In this document: positions 12,019 through 20,641 of the stretch, piece by piece | How positions within the stretch are numbered: position 1 is the first letter of the stretch | Layout: each line of letters starts with the position of its first letter | From: Polyangiaceae bacterium | GTDB taxonomy: Bacteria > Myxococcota_A > Polyangia > Polyangiales > Polyangiaceae | NCBI GenBank assembly: GCA_029261965.1 | Contig: JAJDAH010000380.1 | Span: 1 to 64,000, forward strand | Reading direction: 5' to 3' | DNA: 64,000 nucleotides | The notes under the pieces: model-generated | What the model was told of the DNA's origin: nothing | Seen by the model: only the letters and a program-made list of their open reading frames with translations | Database searches by the model: none | Program-made: the position numbers and the translations under genes

Positions 12019-12088
12019 TCCCCCAGGATCCAGCCACGGTGTCGAAAAACACCCGGCTGCAGTGAAAAACCGCGCCGTCCAGAGACTT

Positions 12089-12928
12089 TCAGGGCCGGAG
12101 AGCGAGCAATCGTCGAAGCCCTTCGAGTCGGTTGAGAGAGAACCTTTCGGCGGGAGGCAAGGAAGGCCTCGCCTTCAACTTGCCGAGGTACTCGGCGAAA
12201 GCGACCTTGTCCACGCCGCGCACCTTGCGCACCAAGTCGTAGAGCCGATCGACGGTGTCGTTGGGCATGCCGCGCCCGACGACCGCGTAGCAGCGGACGA
12301 GCCCATTGATCCATCGGCCGTCACCCGTCGCGTCGGCGAGCTTGAGGGAGTACTCGGTCATCTGATCCTCGAGACTGCCTTCGAGCTTCTGCGAGTGCTC
12401 GACCTCCTCGCTCAGCATGCCGAGGGCCGGACCGAGCACCCGGACGGCCTCGTCGACGTCGCCCATGGCGAGCGCCTTGTCCGAGACGCTGCCCAAGAGC
12501 TCGAGCACGTTGGCTCTTGCCGTGTCGTCCTCCACGCCGGGGAATTGCGAGGCCCCGAGCGTGATCTGGGTGCGGACCATCTCGGAGCCGACGTGCCCGT
12601 CGTAGCGAAGCACGAACGTGCGAGAGCCGATCGCGATGACGTCGCCTGGGGTGAGCCTGACGCTGCCCTCGACCCGCTTTCCGCCGACCGTCATGCCGTT
12701 GACGCTCCCGAGGTCAGTCAATGAAACGCCGTTGTCGTCGACGACGAATTCGGCGTGGTGCCTCGAGACCAGCGCCTCGTCTATCGTGATGGCGCAGTCG
12801 GGGCTTCGGCCGACGACGACCGAGCCGGCAATGGGCAAGGGGCGTCCGTCGAGCTCGAGCGAGTACCGGCCCGCACGAGTCGAGGCGGGCAGGTCGACCA
12901 GGGTTGCCGAGCTCGATGCGTGGGCCAT
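12089..12928 (-). CDS. FHA domain protein
   Basis: This 279-residue cytoplasmic protein has a forkhead-associated domain at residues about 20-100. It shows the phosphothreonine-binding pattern GRSPDCAITID, then VSRHHAEF and GSVNGMTVGGKRV. The C-terminal half is alpha-helical without a known signature. FHA domains read phosphothreonine written by Hanks-type kinases, and two such kinases are encoded in this window, although neither is adjacent. ATG at 12928 is chosen because the domain begins soon after. Convergent with the metallopeptidase gene. Confidence 0.9.
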   Translation of the reverse strand: MAHASSSATLVDLPASTRAGRYSLELDGRPLPIAGSVVVGRSPDCAITIDEALVSRHHAEFVVDDNGVSLTDLGSVNGMTVGGKRVEGSVRLTPGDVIAIGSRTFVLRYDGHVGSEMVRTQITLGASQFPGVEDDTARANVLELLGSVSDKALAMGDVDEAVRVLGPALGMLSEEVEHSQKLEGSLEDQMTEYSLKLADATGDGRWINGLVRCYAVVGRGMPNDTVDRLYDLVRKVRGVDKVAFAEYLGKLKARPSLPPAERFSLNRLEGLRRLLALRP

Positions 12929-13100
12929 GGGACTGTCATCTAGCAATCGGCGTGCCGTCGGCCGAAATGCGTTTTTGGCGCTTTCGGCCCGCGTGCTCGC
13001 CGCTGGTCGGCAGGGGTCGTTGGCTGGCGCCGACGGCACCGTCGCTCTCGGCCTGCAGTTGACTGTCTCCGGTCGAGCTGCCGGCGGTAGGGTGGCTCCC

Positions 13101-15509
13101 GTGAGCAAGGAAACGACCACGCTCCGCCAGCGGCCGTTTCTGTTGGGCCTGTTTCTCGTCACGTCGACGACGCTCGCCGTCGAGGTTCTCGACACGCGGA
13201 TCCTGAGCGTGCTCACGTGGTACTCGCTCGCGTTCCTCGTCATCGCGATGGGTTTGTTCGGCATCACGGCCGGCGCGGTGCGTGTGTACCTGAACCCCGA
13301 CGCCTACTCGGCGGACAAGCTCGCGTCGCGTCTCTCGCGCGACTCGCTCGAGCTCGCGGTGGCCGTGCCCGCCAGCTACGTGCTGCTGCTCCTTCTGCCG
13401 CTTCGCATCGCCTTCGTGTGGACCACGGTGATCGAGTTCATCGTGTTCGCAGCGATCATCGCGATGCCGTTCGTTTCCGCCGGCTCGGTCATCGCGGCCG
13501 CCCTGACGCGCACGCCGTTCCCCGTGGGCCGCGTCTACGCGGTGGATCTCGCGGGAGCTGCGGTGGGCGCTCCGTTGGTGCCCGCCTTGCTCTGGCTCAC
13601 CAATGCCGGGCCCGCGATCATCGCGCTCGGCGGGGTGGCGGCGCTCGGGTCGGCGGCGTTTGCCCACTCGGGTGGCGACGTCCGCCGCACTCGCCGTGGG
13701 CTGCACGTCGCCGCTGGCATTTTCCTGCTCTCTCTCGTCGACGCTTCGGTGCCGAACGGGCTCGTTCCGCTCTGGGTCAAGGGGCACCCCGAGAATCGAG
13801 AGATCGTGCAGCTGGAGGACTGGAACAGCCATTCTCGTATCCAGGTCTGGCCGGTGACGACGGAGCTCCCGGCGCTCTGGGGCGAAGGGACCTGCGATAA
13901 GAAGCCGGTTTCGATGCGGCTCTTGGTCATCGACGGTGACGCGGCGACGCCGCTCTATCACGCGGACCACGGTATCGAGACGCTCGACTTTCTCCGTTGC
14001 GATGTCACGAACGTCGGCAACGAGGTTCGTCCGCACGGTTCGGCGGCCATCATCGGGGTCGGGGGCTCGCGCGACATTCAGTCCGCGCTGCTCTACGGCC
14101 ACGACTCGGTGGTGGGCATCGAGCTCAACGGCGCGTTGCTCGACGTGCTTCGTGGGCCGATGGGGCACCCGACCCGGGTCGTGGAAGATCCCCGAGTCGA
14201 GCTCGTGCACGACGAAGCCAGGAGCTATCTCGCGCGCACGCCCGAGACCTACGACATGATCCAAGCGAGTCTCATCGACACCTGGGCCGCTACCGGCGCG
14301 GGGGCGCACGCGCTCAGCGAGAACGGGCTCTACACGATCGAGGCGTGGGACATGTTCCTCGACCGCTTGAAGCCCGGGGGCATCTTCACCGTCTCGCGAT
14401 GGGCCACTGGTGAGACAGCGCGGTTGGTGTCGTTGGCGGCGGCGACGCTCATCGAACGCGGCGCCCCGCGGGCTCGCGAACACATTGCCCTCGTCGAGGG
14501 TGGTCGTGTCGCGACGCTCGTGCTCGGGCGCGATCCCCTGACGCCCGAGGATGTCGGCCGTATTCTTGAGGTTTCGAAGAGAAGGAATTTTCGAATCCGC
14601 GCGTTGCCGGGCGTGCCGGACGCGGGCCCGAAGCTCACCGCGATGCTCGACGCGACGACTCGCGAGCAAATCGAGGACGAGGCGCTTCTCGAGATGCTCG
14701 ACTTTCGGCCTCCGACCGACGAGCGGCCCTTCTTTTTCAACGTCGTCCGCTTGAACGCGTGGGGTAAAGATATGCCCGGCCAGATGGCGGGCGGTCTCGA
14801 CGGCAATCGACTCGCGACGATGACCTTGGCGCTCGCGCTCTTCGCGTCGCTCGTTCTCGCCTTCGGCGCCATCGTGGTTCCGCTCTGGCGGCGTGCTCGG
14901 CCACGCGGCGCCCGTGGACCGACCCTGTGGGCAGCGCTGTCGTATTTCGGGCTCATCGGCGTCGGGTTCATGTTGGCGGAAATCGGCCTGTTGCAGCGGC
15001 TGAGCATCGTGCTCGGTCACCCGAGCTACAGCCTGATCGTGGTTCTGGCGAGTCTCGTGGCGTCCGCCGGAATCGGTTCCCTCTTGTCGGACCGGCTGCC
15101 GCTGGACCGGGCACCGTACTGCTTCGTCTATCCGGTCGTGCTCGCGCTGCTCGTCGGCGCTCTCGTGGTCGTCATGCCTGGTTTGGCGCCGGAGATCGAA
15201 GGGCAATCTCTAGTCGTGCGAATCTCTTTTGCCGTCGCACTGTGCTCCGTGCTCGGGATGGCGCTCGGCGTGGCGTTCCCCGCCGGTATGCGAATTTTCG
15301 GAGGAGCGCACGAAGACGAAGCTCCTTGGCTCTGGGGGCTGAACGGCATCGGCGGAGTCATCGCGAGCAGTGTGGCTTTGGTCATCGCGCTCGAATGGGG
15401 TTTGTCGAGCACCTTCGCCGCCTCCGCCGGTTGTTACCTGTTGCTCGTCCCCGCGATTCTCGTCATGCGAAAAGGAGCGCCCGCCGCCGATCCGAAAGCG
15501 GCGGGCTGA
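13101..15509 (+). CDS. Membrane-fused spermidine-synthase-like protein
   Basis: This 802-residue protein has multiple transmembrane segments at the N-terminus (about residues 10-230) and again at the C-terminus (about 570-790). Between them is a SAM-methyltransferase-like polyamine synthase domain. The domain contains AAIIGVGGSRDIQSALLYG, GIELNG and VHDEARSYLARTPETYDMI, as in spermidine synthases. Such fusions are known in proteobacteria, but their substrate is mostly unproven. It starts with GTG at 13101; the in-frame extension up to 12618 is antisense to the FHA gene. It is divergent from the FHA gene (172 bases apart) and convergent with the response regulator. Confidence 0.87.
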   Translation: MSKETTTLRQRPFLLGLFLVTSTTLAVEVLDTRILSVLTWYSLAFLVIAMGLFGITAGAVRVYLNPDAYSADKLASRLSRDSLELAVAVPASYVLLLLLPLRIAFVWTTVIEFIVFAAIIAMPFVSAGSVIAAALTRTPFPVGRVYAVDLAGAAVGAPLVPALLWLTNAGPAIIALGGVAALGSAAFAHSGGDVRRTRRGLHVAAGIFLLSLVDASVPNGLVPLWVKGHPENREIVQLEDWNSHSRIQVWPVTTELPALWGEGTCDKKPVSMRLLVIDGDAATPLYHADHGIETLDFLRCDVTNVGNEVRPHGSAAIIGVGGSRDIQSALLYGHDSVVGIELNGALLDVLRGPMGHPTRVVEDPRVELVHDEARSYLARTPETYDMIQASLIDTWAATGAGAHALSENGLYTIEAWDMFLDRLKPGGIFTVSRWATGETARLVSLAAATLIERGAPRAREHIALVEGGRVATLVLGRDPLTPEDVGRILEVSKRRNFRIRALPGVPDAGPKLTAMLDATTREQIEDEALLEMLDFRPPTDERPFFFNVVRLNAWGKDMPGQMAGGLDGNRLATMTLALALFASLVLAFGAIVVPLWRRARPRGARGPTLWAALSYFGLIGVGFMLAEIGLLQRLSIVLGHPSYSLIVVLASLVASAGIGSLLSDRLPLDRAPYCFVYPVVLALLVGALVVVMPGLAPEIEGQSLVVRISFAVALCSVLGMALGVAFPAGMRIFGGAHEDEAPWLWGLNGIGGVIASSVALVIALEWGLSSTFAASAGCYLLLVPAILVMRKGAPAADPKAAG

Positions 15510-15538
15510 CCAAAGAACCGGGACACAGATCCCGGGGA

Positions 15539-16909
15539 CTAGTCGTCTTTGCCGCCGCGGAGGCCGAGCGCGCGCGCTTTCTTGTAGAGGTGGCTTCGTT
15601 CGAGGCCGAGCGCCCGAGCCGTCGCGGCCATTTGATGCTCGTGCTGAGCGAGGGCCTCTTCCAAAATCGTGCGCTCCGCCTCTTCGACCAGAACCTTGAA
15701 CGGCACGCCGTCCCGATAGAGGCCCACCGCGGCGGGAGAAGCACTCATTCCGAGGGCTCTCTGTACGTCGTCGGCGCCAATGTTGTCGTCTGGCGAGAGA
15801 ATGACGAGCCGCTCGATGAGGTTTCGGAGCTCGCGCACGTTGCCGGGGTACGAGTGCCGCGCGAGGGCGGCCATGGCGGCGTCGTCCACCTTGACCTCGG
15901 GTCGTGTGTTCGCGCGGCGAGCGGCATCGAAGAAAAACGACGCCAATAGCGGAATGTCTTCGCGCCGTGCTCGGAGCGGCGGAAGCTCCAACGGGACGAC
16001 ATTGAGCCGGTCGAACAAGTCCGCACGAAAGGCTCCGTTTTCGCACGCCTCAGCCAGATCCCGATTGGTCGCGGCGACGACGCGCACGTCGACCTTGATC
16101 GTTTCGTGGCCACCCACTCGCTCGATCTCCTGCTCTTGCAGGACCCGCAGGAGCTTGGCCTGCATGGCGAGCGGCATGTCGCCGACTTCGTCGAGAAACA
16201 GGGTCCCATTGCTCGCGCGCTCGAACTTGCCGCGGCGCTGTTTGGTCGCCCCGGTGAACGCGCCGGCTTCGTGTCCGAACAGCTCACTCTCGATGAGCTC
16301 CGCAGGCACCGCGGCGCAGTTGAGCTTCTCGAGGCTGGCCTTGGCCCGCGGCGACGCGCGGTGGATGGCGCGGGCCACTAGCTCTTTGCCCGTTCCGCGT
16401 TCTCCGGTGACGAGCACGCTCGCTCTCGCCCGGGCTGCTCGAGTGACGTTCTCGCGGAGCTCCGCCATGTTTCGGCTCTCGCCGATGAGCTCGTCGAAAT
16501 GGCCGGCTTCGGCTTTGAGGGTGCGGGCTTCCTCCTCGGCGCGAATCAAGCGGAGCGCGTTGTCCAGCATGACCAGCAAGCGGTCCGTCGAGAGCGGCTT
16601 CTCGAGGAAGTCGAGCGCACCGAGCTTGGTCGCGCGGACCGCGACGTCGATCGTGCCGTGCCCGCTCATGACGATGACGCCCACGTCGTTGCCGGCGGCG
16701 CGCAGTCGTTCGAGCAGTTCGACGCCGTCACCGTCGGGCAGCGCAACGTCGAGCAGCACGACGTCGTACGACCGCTTGGCAATCCGCTCTTCCGCGACCT
16801 TGACGCCTCCGGCGACGTCGACCGCGTACCCCTCGAGCGAAAGTGCCTTCTTGAGGCTACTCAGGATGGTCGGCTCGTCGTCGACGACCAGAACTTGCTC
16901 GCCTGACAT
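15539..16909 (-). CDS. Sigma-54-dependent response regulator (NtrC family)
   Basis: This 456-residue protein has three domains. The receiver domain has acidic pair D10-D11, phospho-acceptor D54 and K104. The AAA+ domain has Walker A GERGTGKE (169-176), the sigma-54 contact loop GAFTGA (216-221) and LFLDEVGDMP. A Fis-type helix-turn-helix lies at the C-terminus (AATARALGLERSHLYKKARAL). It activates sigma-54 promoters after phosphorylation by a histidine kinase. No partner kinase lies in the window, so it is an orphan regulator here. It starts with ATG at 16909 and is divergent from the DUF4388-DnaJ gene. Confidence 0.95.
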   Translation of the reverse strand: MSGEQVLVVDDEPTILSSLKKALSLEGYAVDVAGGVKVAEERIAKRSYDVVLLDVALPDGDGVELLERLRAAGNDVGVIVMSGHGTIDVAVRATKLGALDFLEKPLSTDRLLVMLDNALRLIRAEEEARTLKAEAGHFDELIGESRNMAELRENVTRAARARASVLVTGERGTGKELVARAIHRASPRAKASLEKLNCAAVPAELIESELFGHEAGAFTGATKQRRGKFERASNGTLFLDEVGDMPLAMQAKLLRVLQEQEIERVGGHETIKVDVRVVAATNRDLAEACENGAFRADLFDRLNVVPLELPPLRARREDIPLLASFFFDAARRANTRPEVKVDDAAMAALARHSYPGNVRELRNLIERLVILSPDDNIGADDVQRALGMSASPAAVGLYRDGVPFKVLVEEAERTILEEALAQHEHQMAATARALGLERSHLYKKARALGLRGGKDD

Positions 16910-17065
16910 GGGCGGACATTAGCAGGTTCGATTATCCCGGCCGAACGCTCGATCGACGAGGTGGCGGTGGCGCGGGAAGCAGTCGTGGCGCGGTGCTCGT
17001 CCGTCGGAGCTTCAGCGAGCGCGGCGGTGTGGACATCGGGCTGTGCTAGGTTGCTCTTGTGCCTC

Positions 17066-18742
17066 ATGTCCGCGCAACCGACGGCTAAAGGAACGCTCGC
17101 GGAGAAGCCGCTGGATCATCTGCTGGTGTTCATGCTCGACCGGCAGTTGAGCGGAACGTTGGTCATCGAAGCGCCCGGCGAGAAGCGCAGTGCCATCTTG
17201 CTCGAGCAGGGGTTCCCGTCGAAGGCCAAGACTGCAGAACCGGTGATCCATCTCGGGCGGCTGCTGCTCGAGCGGGGCGCTATCGACGACGCCACTTTGA
17301 ACGGCACTCTCGGCATGATGACCCAGCGAAAGCAGCTTCACGGCCAATGCCTCTTGAGCACCGGAGCGGTCGATGAAGACACGCTGAAGAGCGCGCTCGA
17401 GGAGCAAGTCGCGCGCAAGATTCACTGGATGTTCAACCTGCCGGCGAAAAGCCTGTACGGCTATTACGCCGACCAGAACCTCTTGGCGGGTTGGGGCGGG
17501 CCGTCGGGAACTCCAGTCGAGCCGCTCGCGTTGATTTGGCGGGGCGTCAGAAATCACGCCGATCCGCTGCGGGTGGCGACCACGGTCAAGAAGTTGGGTG
17601 ACCGCGTGCTGCGCTTCCACCACGCCGCGCAGCCCGGCCGTTTTCTTCTCGGGCCCAAAGAAAAGGCGGTTGTCGACATCATGAGGGCCAAACCGCAGTC
17701 ACGCGGCGGTCTGGACAGCGCTGGACTCACCGAAAGCGATGTGCTCGACAAGCTCGTCTACACCCTAGCGATTACGAGGCATCTCGATCTCGGTGCCGAC
17801 GCCGCGCCGCCCATCGGTGTGGCCGTGGCGCGGACGCCCGCCATCGCTGTTCCCGAAGCGGCGCCGCCCGCGCCCCCGCCCGAGCACTCCCAGGTCGCGC
17901 CGCCGGCCAGCACGGTGCCGTCGAGCGCGTCCGTCGGCCCGCCGTCGTCGGTCGCGCCGGCGTCGATTTCCCCGGGCTCCTTGAGCGGCGACCCTCTGGA
18001 AAAAGTAAAACGAGAGGCGCGCGAGTTCGCCGCGGCGATCGAGAAGAAGACTTTCTACGAGATGCTCGACGTGTCGCAGACGGCGAGCACTACGGACATT
18101 CAGGGCGCGTTTTTCTCTCTCGCGAAGCAGTGGCACCCCGACCGCTTGCCACCTGAGTTCAATGACATTCGGTCGGTCGCCACCAAGGTGTTCGCGCGCT
18201 TGAGCGAGGCCCACGCCACCCTCGACGATGCGGCTAAACGCGCCGACTACGACGACCTCATCAAAGCCGGCGGCGGCACGCCGGAGGAGCAGGAGCAGGT
18301 TCAGAAGGTCCTTTCGGCCGTGACCGAGTTTCAAAAGGCCGAAGTGCTGCTCAAGATGAAGAAGTTCGACGAGGCGCTGGTTCATTCGAGAAACGCGTTC
18401 GAAAGCGACCCCGAGCAGCCCGAATACCGAGCGCTCTACGCCTGGATTCGCGCGCACACGTCCGAACGCAGCCAGAGCAAGAAGTTCGGTGACCTGGTGA
18501 AGGATCTCGACATTGCCGTCGAGGCCGCGAAGGCGAACGTTCGCCTTCGGGTTTGGCGGGCCCAAGTACTCAAGCTCGCGGGCGAGCACCACCGCGCGCT
18601 CAAGGACTTCAAGTACATCGTGGCGCGGGAGCCGAACAATCTCGACGCGGCGCGGGAGATCCGACTGGCCACGATGCGTGGCGACGTCGACAGCACGCCG
18701 CCGGGCAAAGGCGGTCTGTTCGGCAAGCTCTTCAAGCGCTGA
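17066..18742 (+). CDS. DUF4388 - J-domain - TPR protein
   Basis: This 558-residue cytoplasmic protein has an N-terminal DUF4388 domain (residues about 8-75, PLDHLLVFMLDRQLSGTLVIE), a module common in myxobacterial signalling and gliding proteins. A Pro/Ala/Ser-rich linker (about 250-315) follows. A DnaJ-like J domain (about 330-400) carries the intact HPD motif in AKQWHPDRLPPEF, so it could stimulate an Hsp70. The C-terminal quarter has TPR-like helices. It starts with ATG at 17066; the upstream frame from 16961 lacks support. It is divergent from the response regulator and six bases from the end of the convergent Kelch-like gene. Confidence 0.88.
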   Translation: MSAQPTAKGTLAEKPLDHLLVFMLDRQLSGTLVIEAPGEKRSAILLEQGFPSKAKTAEPVIHLGRLLLERGAIDDATLNGTLGMMTQRKQLHGQCLLSTGAVDEDTLKSALEEQVARKIHWMFNLPAKSLYGYYADQNLLAGWGGPSGTPVEPLALIWRGVRNHADPLRVATTVKKLGDRVLRFHHAAQPGRFLLGPKEKAVVDIMRAKPQSRGGLDSAGLTESDVLDKLVYTLAITRHLDLGADAAPPIGVAVARTPAIAVPEAAPPAPPPEHSQVAPPASTVPSSASVGPPSSVAPASISPGSLSGDPLEKVKREAREFAAAIEKKTFYEMLDVSQTASTTDIQGAFFSLAKQWHPDRLPPEFNDIRSVATKVFARLSEAHATLDDAAKRADYDDLIKAGGGTPEEQEQVQKVLSAVTEFQKAEVLLKMKKFDEALVHSRNAFESDPEQPEYRALYAWIRAHTSERSQSKKFGDLVKDLDIAVEAAKANVRLRVWRAQVLKLAGEHHRALKDFKYIVAREPNNLDAAREIRLATMRGDVDSTPPGKGGLFGKLFKR

Positions 18743-18748
18743 CGGCAG

Positions 18749-20641
18749 CTACTCGAAAATCGGCAGCCGCCGAATTCGCACACTGCGGATGGTGCTCGTT
18801 TCTCCCGGTCCCACACCCAAGGCGACCGTGAGGCGCTCGCTTGGCACGGGACACCGGCGGAACTCGCCACCTCTGCGAAGGACGACGACGCCCGAAAAAC
18901 GATCGGCGACTACGGTTTCCGGTGGTTGGGTTCCCCCTGAGTCTGGCCATGGGCACGAGAAATCACCGACGGGCGTGCCCCCGAAGTAGACGATCGGGAG
19001 CGACCCGGCGGTCACGTTCGCCTCCACACGCACGTCGGCGTACCGCGTGTCGGTGACTACCGCGCGACCGAGAGCATCGCGCAGCAAGAGGCCGCTACGC
19101 GGCTCGTAGCGTATCGAGGTCCCGGACGGTGGAATGTTCGGCGCGACGTGGCGCGCGTCGCCGAGCAACAGGGGTGCGACGTCGCGGGACAACGGACCGC
19201 GCACGTCATGACGAAGCCCGCGGAGCACCGGTTCGCCGGATTCGCGGGGGTGCAGCCAGACGAACAGCCCGGGTTCCAACGCGAGCGGCGGAGGCAAGGA
19301 CGACAAGGGGATCGCGCCTGGGTCGATGCTCGGTGTGACGAAACGTCCGGACCAAGGGTCGAAGCGTCTGACCTCGGTGGATCCAAAAAGCCACGGCGAG
19401 CCGTCGCTGGCGGCGACCAGGAGCGGCCGGGGGCCGGGATCGATGTCGAGCGGGGCGAGGGTCTCTCGCACGCCGTCCGCGGTCAGCCAGATCACGCCAC
19501 GAGAAACACAGCCGGCGAGGCAAGGAGAAAAGGGACACTCGACGTCGCGAGCCAGGGTGGTGTCGCAACCGCCGACGACGAGGGCGCTTCCTCCAGGCAG
19601 CGCGACCGTCCCGGCGCCGAGCCTGGGTGGCAGCTCCACTGGATTGCGCGCGAACGCCCGGCCATCCGCGGTGAGCCATTCGGCCTGGGTCGCCGGCTCG
19701 ACGCCGTTTCGAGTGCCGCCGAGCACGAGGGTCCGCCCGTCGTCGAGCGAAAGCACCCGTGGCGCGATGCGCGCGTCCGCCAGCGTGGCCAGACCTGCAA
19801 TGCTCGAGGTTCCATCCGGCGCGATCGCTTCGAGGGTGCGTTTGGCGAAACCCGATTGGTCTTGCCCGGCGATCAGCAACACGCCGCCTCCGGGTAGCCC
19901 GACCGCCCCGTGTCGAGCGCGCGGTTCGATGAGCTCGATCTTGCGGGTGAATGCGGCGTCGATCGGATCGAAGAGGTGGGCGCTCGCCAACGCGTCGAGC
20001 TGGTCGCCAGCGAGCGGGTCGAAGCCGCCCGCCACGAGGACCCGTTCGCCGTCGGATGTCGTCATCGCGGTTGCCGTCGCGAACGCCCGCCTCTGATTGG
20101 CTTGCCGCTCGGGAGCGACGAGCTCCACGCGACCGGTGCGGATGCTGGCGACCAGTGCGCCCCCCGATTCGATGTTGTCGAGGGAGGCGCCGCCAGCGAC
20201 CAGGACGATTCCAGCAAGCGGCGCGAACCCGATCGCCTGACCTCCGGCACCGCTCGGGCCCGGGTACCGTGAGCCCGCGGTCGGCCCGAGGTCGCATGCG
20301 CCGGTCTCGTCCCACAGCGTCAGCTCGAGATTCCCGCTGACGTCCTTTTTTGTCGTGCCGAGCCAGCGAGACGCCGACCGAGTCGCCAGGGCTTCTATGC
20401 CCGCGGTTTCTGGCGGAAACCCCAGCTGTCGGTTGCGCTCGGCGAGCTCGACGAGCTCGAAGCTCGCCGGTGTGGCGTCGAAATCCCCGAGAGCCGTCAA
20501 TAGCAGGCTGGCCCGAGCGTCGACGGGGCAGCCTGCGACGGCGTGCGGCCGAACCTCGACGAGCACGTCTTCGGGGCTTCCAGGTCCGCAGCCACAAAGC
20601 AGCGGAACTAGCCAGAGGGCGCTAGGATGAGGCCGCCGCAT
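18749..20641 (-). CDS. Kelch-like beta-propeller lipoprotein
   Basis: This 630-residue lipoprotein starts MRRPHPSALWLVPLLCGCG, with the lipobox LLCGC. The body contains repeated strands with double glycines, such as GIVLVAGGAS, GGVLLIAGQD, RTLVLGG and SALVVGG. This is the pattern of Kelch or galactose-oxidase-like propellers. It is probably an envelope binding or scaffold protein. Its start codon (20639-20641) overlaps that of the divergent kinase (20640-20642), so its promoter must lie inside the kinase gene. Confidence 0.83.
   Translation of the reverse strand: MRRPHPSALWLVPLLCGCGPGSPEDVLVEVRPHAVAGCPVDARASLLLTALGDFDATPASFELVELAERNRQLGFPPETAGIEALATRSASRWLGTTKKDVSGNLELTLWDETGACDLGPTAGSRYPGPSGAGGQAIGFAPLAGIVLVAGGASLDNIESGGALVASIRTGRVELVAPERQANQRRAFATATAMTTSDGERVLVAGGFDPLAGDQLDALASAHLFDPIDAAFTRKIELIEPRARHGAVGLPGGGVLLIAGQDQSGFAKRTLEAIAPDGTSSIAGLATLADARIAPRVLSLDDGRTLVLGGTRNGVEPATQAEWLTADGRAFARNPVELPPRLGAGTVALPGGSALVVGGCDTTLARDVECPFSPCLAGCVSRGVIWLTADGVRETLAPLDIDPGPRPLLVAASDGSPWLFGSTEVRRFDPWSGRFVTPSIDPGAIPLSSLPPPLALEPGLFVWLHPRESGEPVLRGLRHDVRGPLSRDVAPLLLGDARHVAPNIPPSGTSIRYEPRSGLLLRDALGRAVVTDTRYADVRVEANVTAGSLPIVYFGGTPVGDFSCPWPDSGGTQPPETVVADRFSGVVVLRRGGEFRRCPVPSERLTVALGVGPGETSTIRSVRIRRLPIFE

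Noticed and set aside
12038-12053. Hairpin GGTGT/ACACC after the metallopeptidase gene
   Set aside because: The five-base-pair stem without a T-tract is within chance expectation.
12936-15206. Long minus-strand frame of 756 codons
   Set aside because: It is antisense to the spermidine-synthase fusion and is Arg/His/Glu-rich with no motif or signal peptide.
15518-15535. Hairpin CCGGGA/TCCCGG between convergent genes as a terminator
   Set aside because: The stem is only six base pairs and no T-tract follows on either strand.
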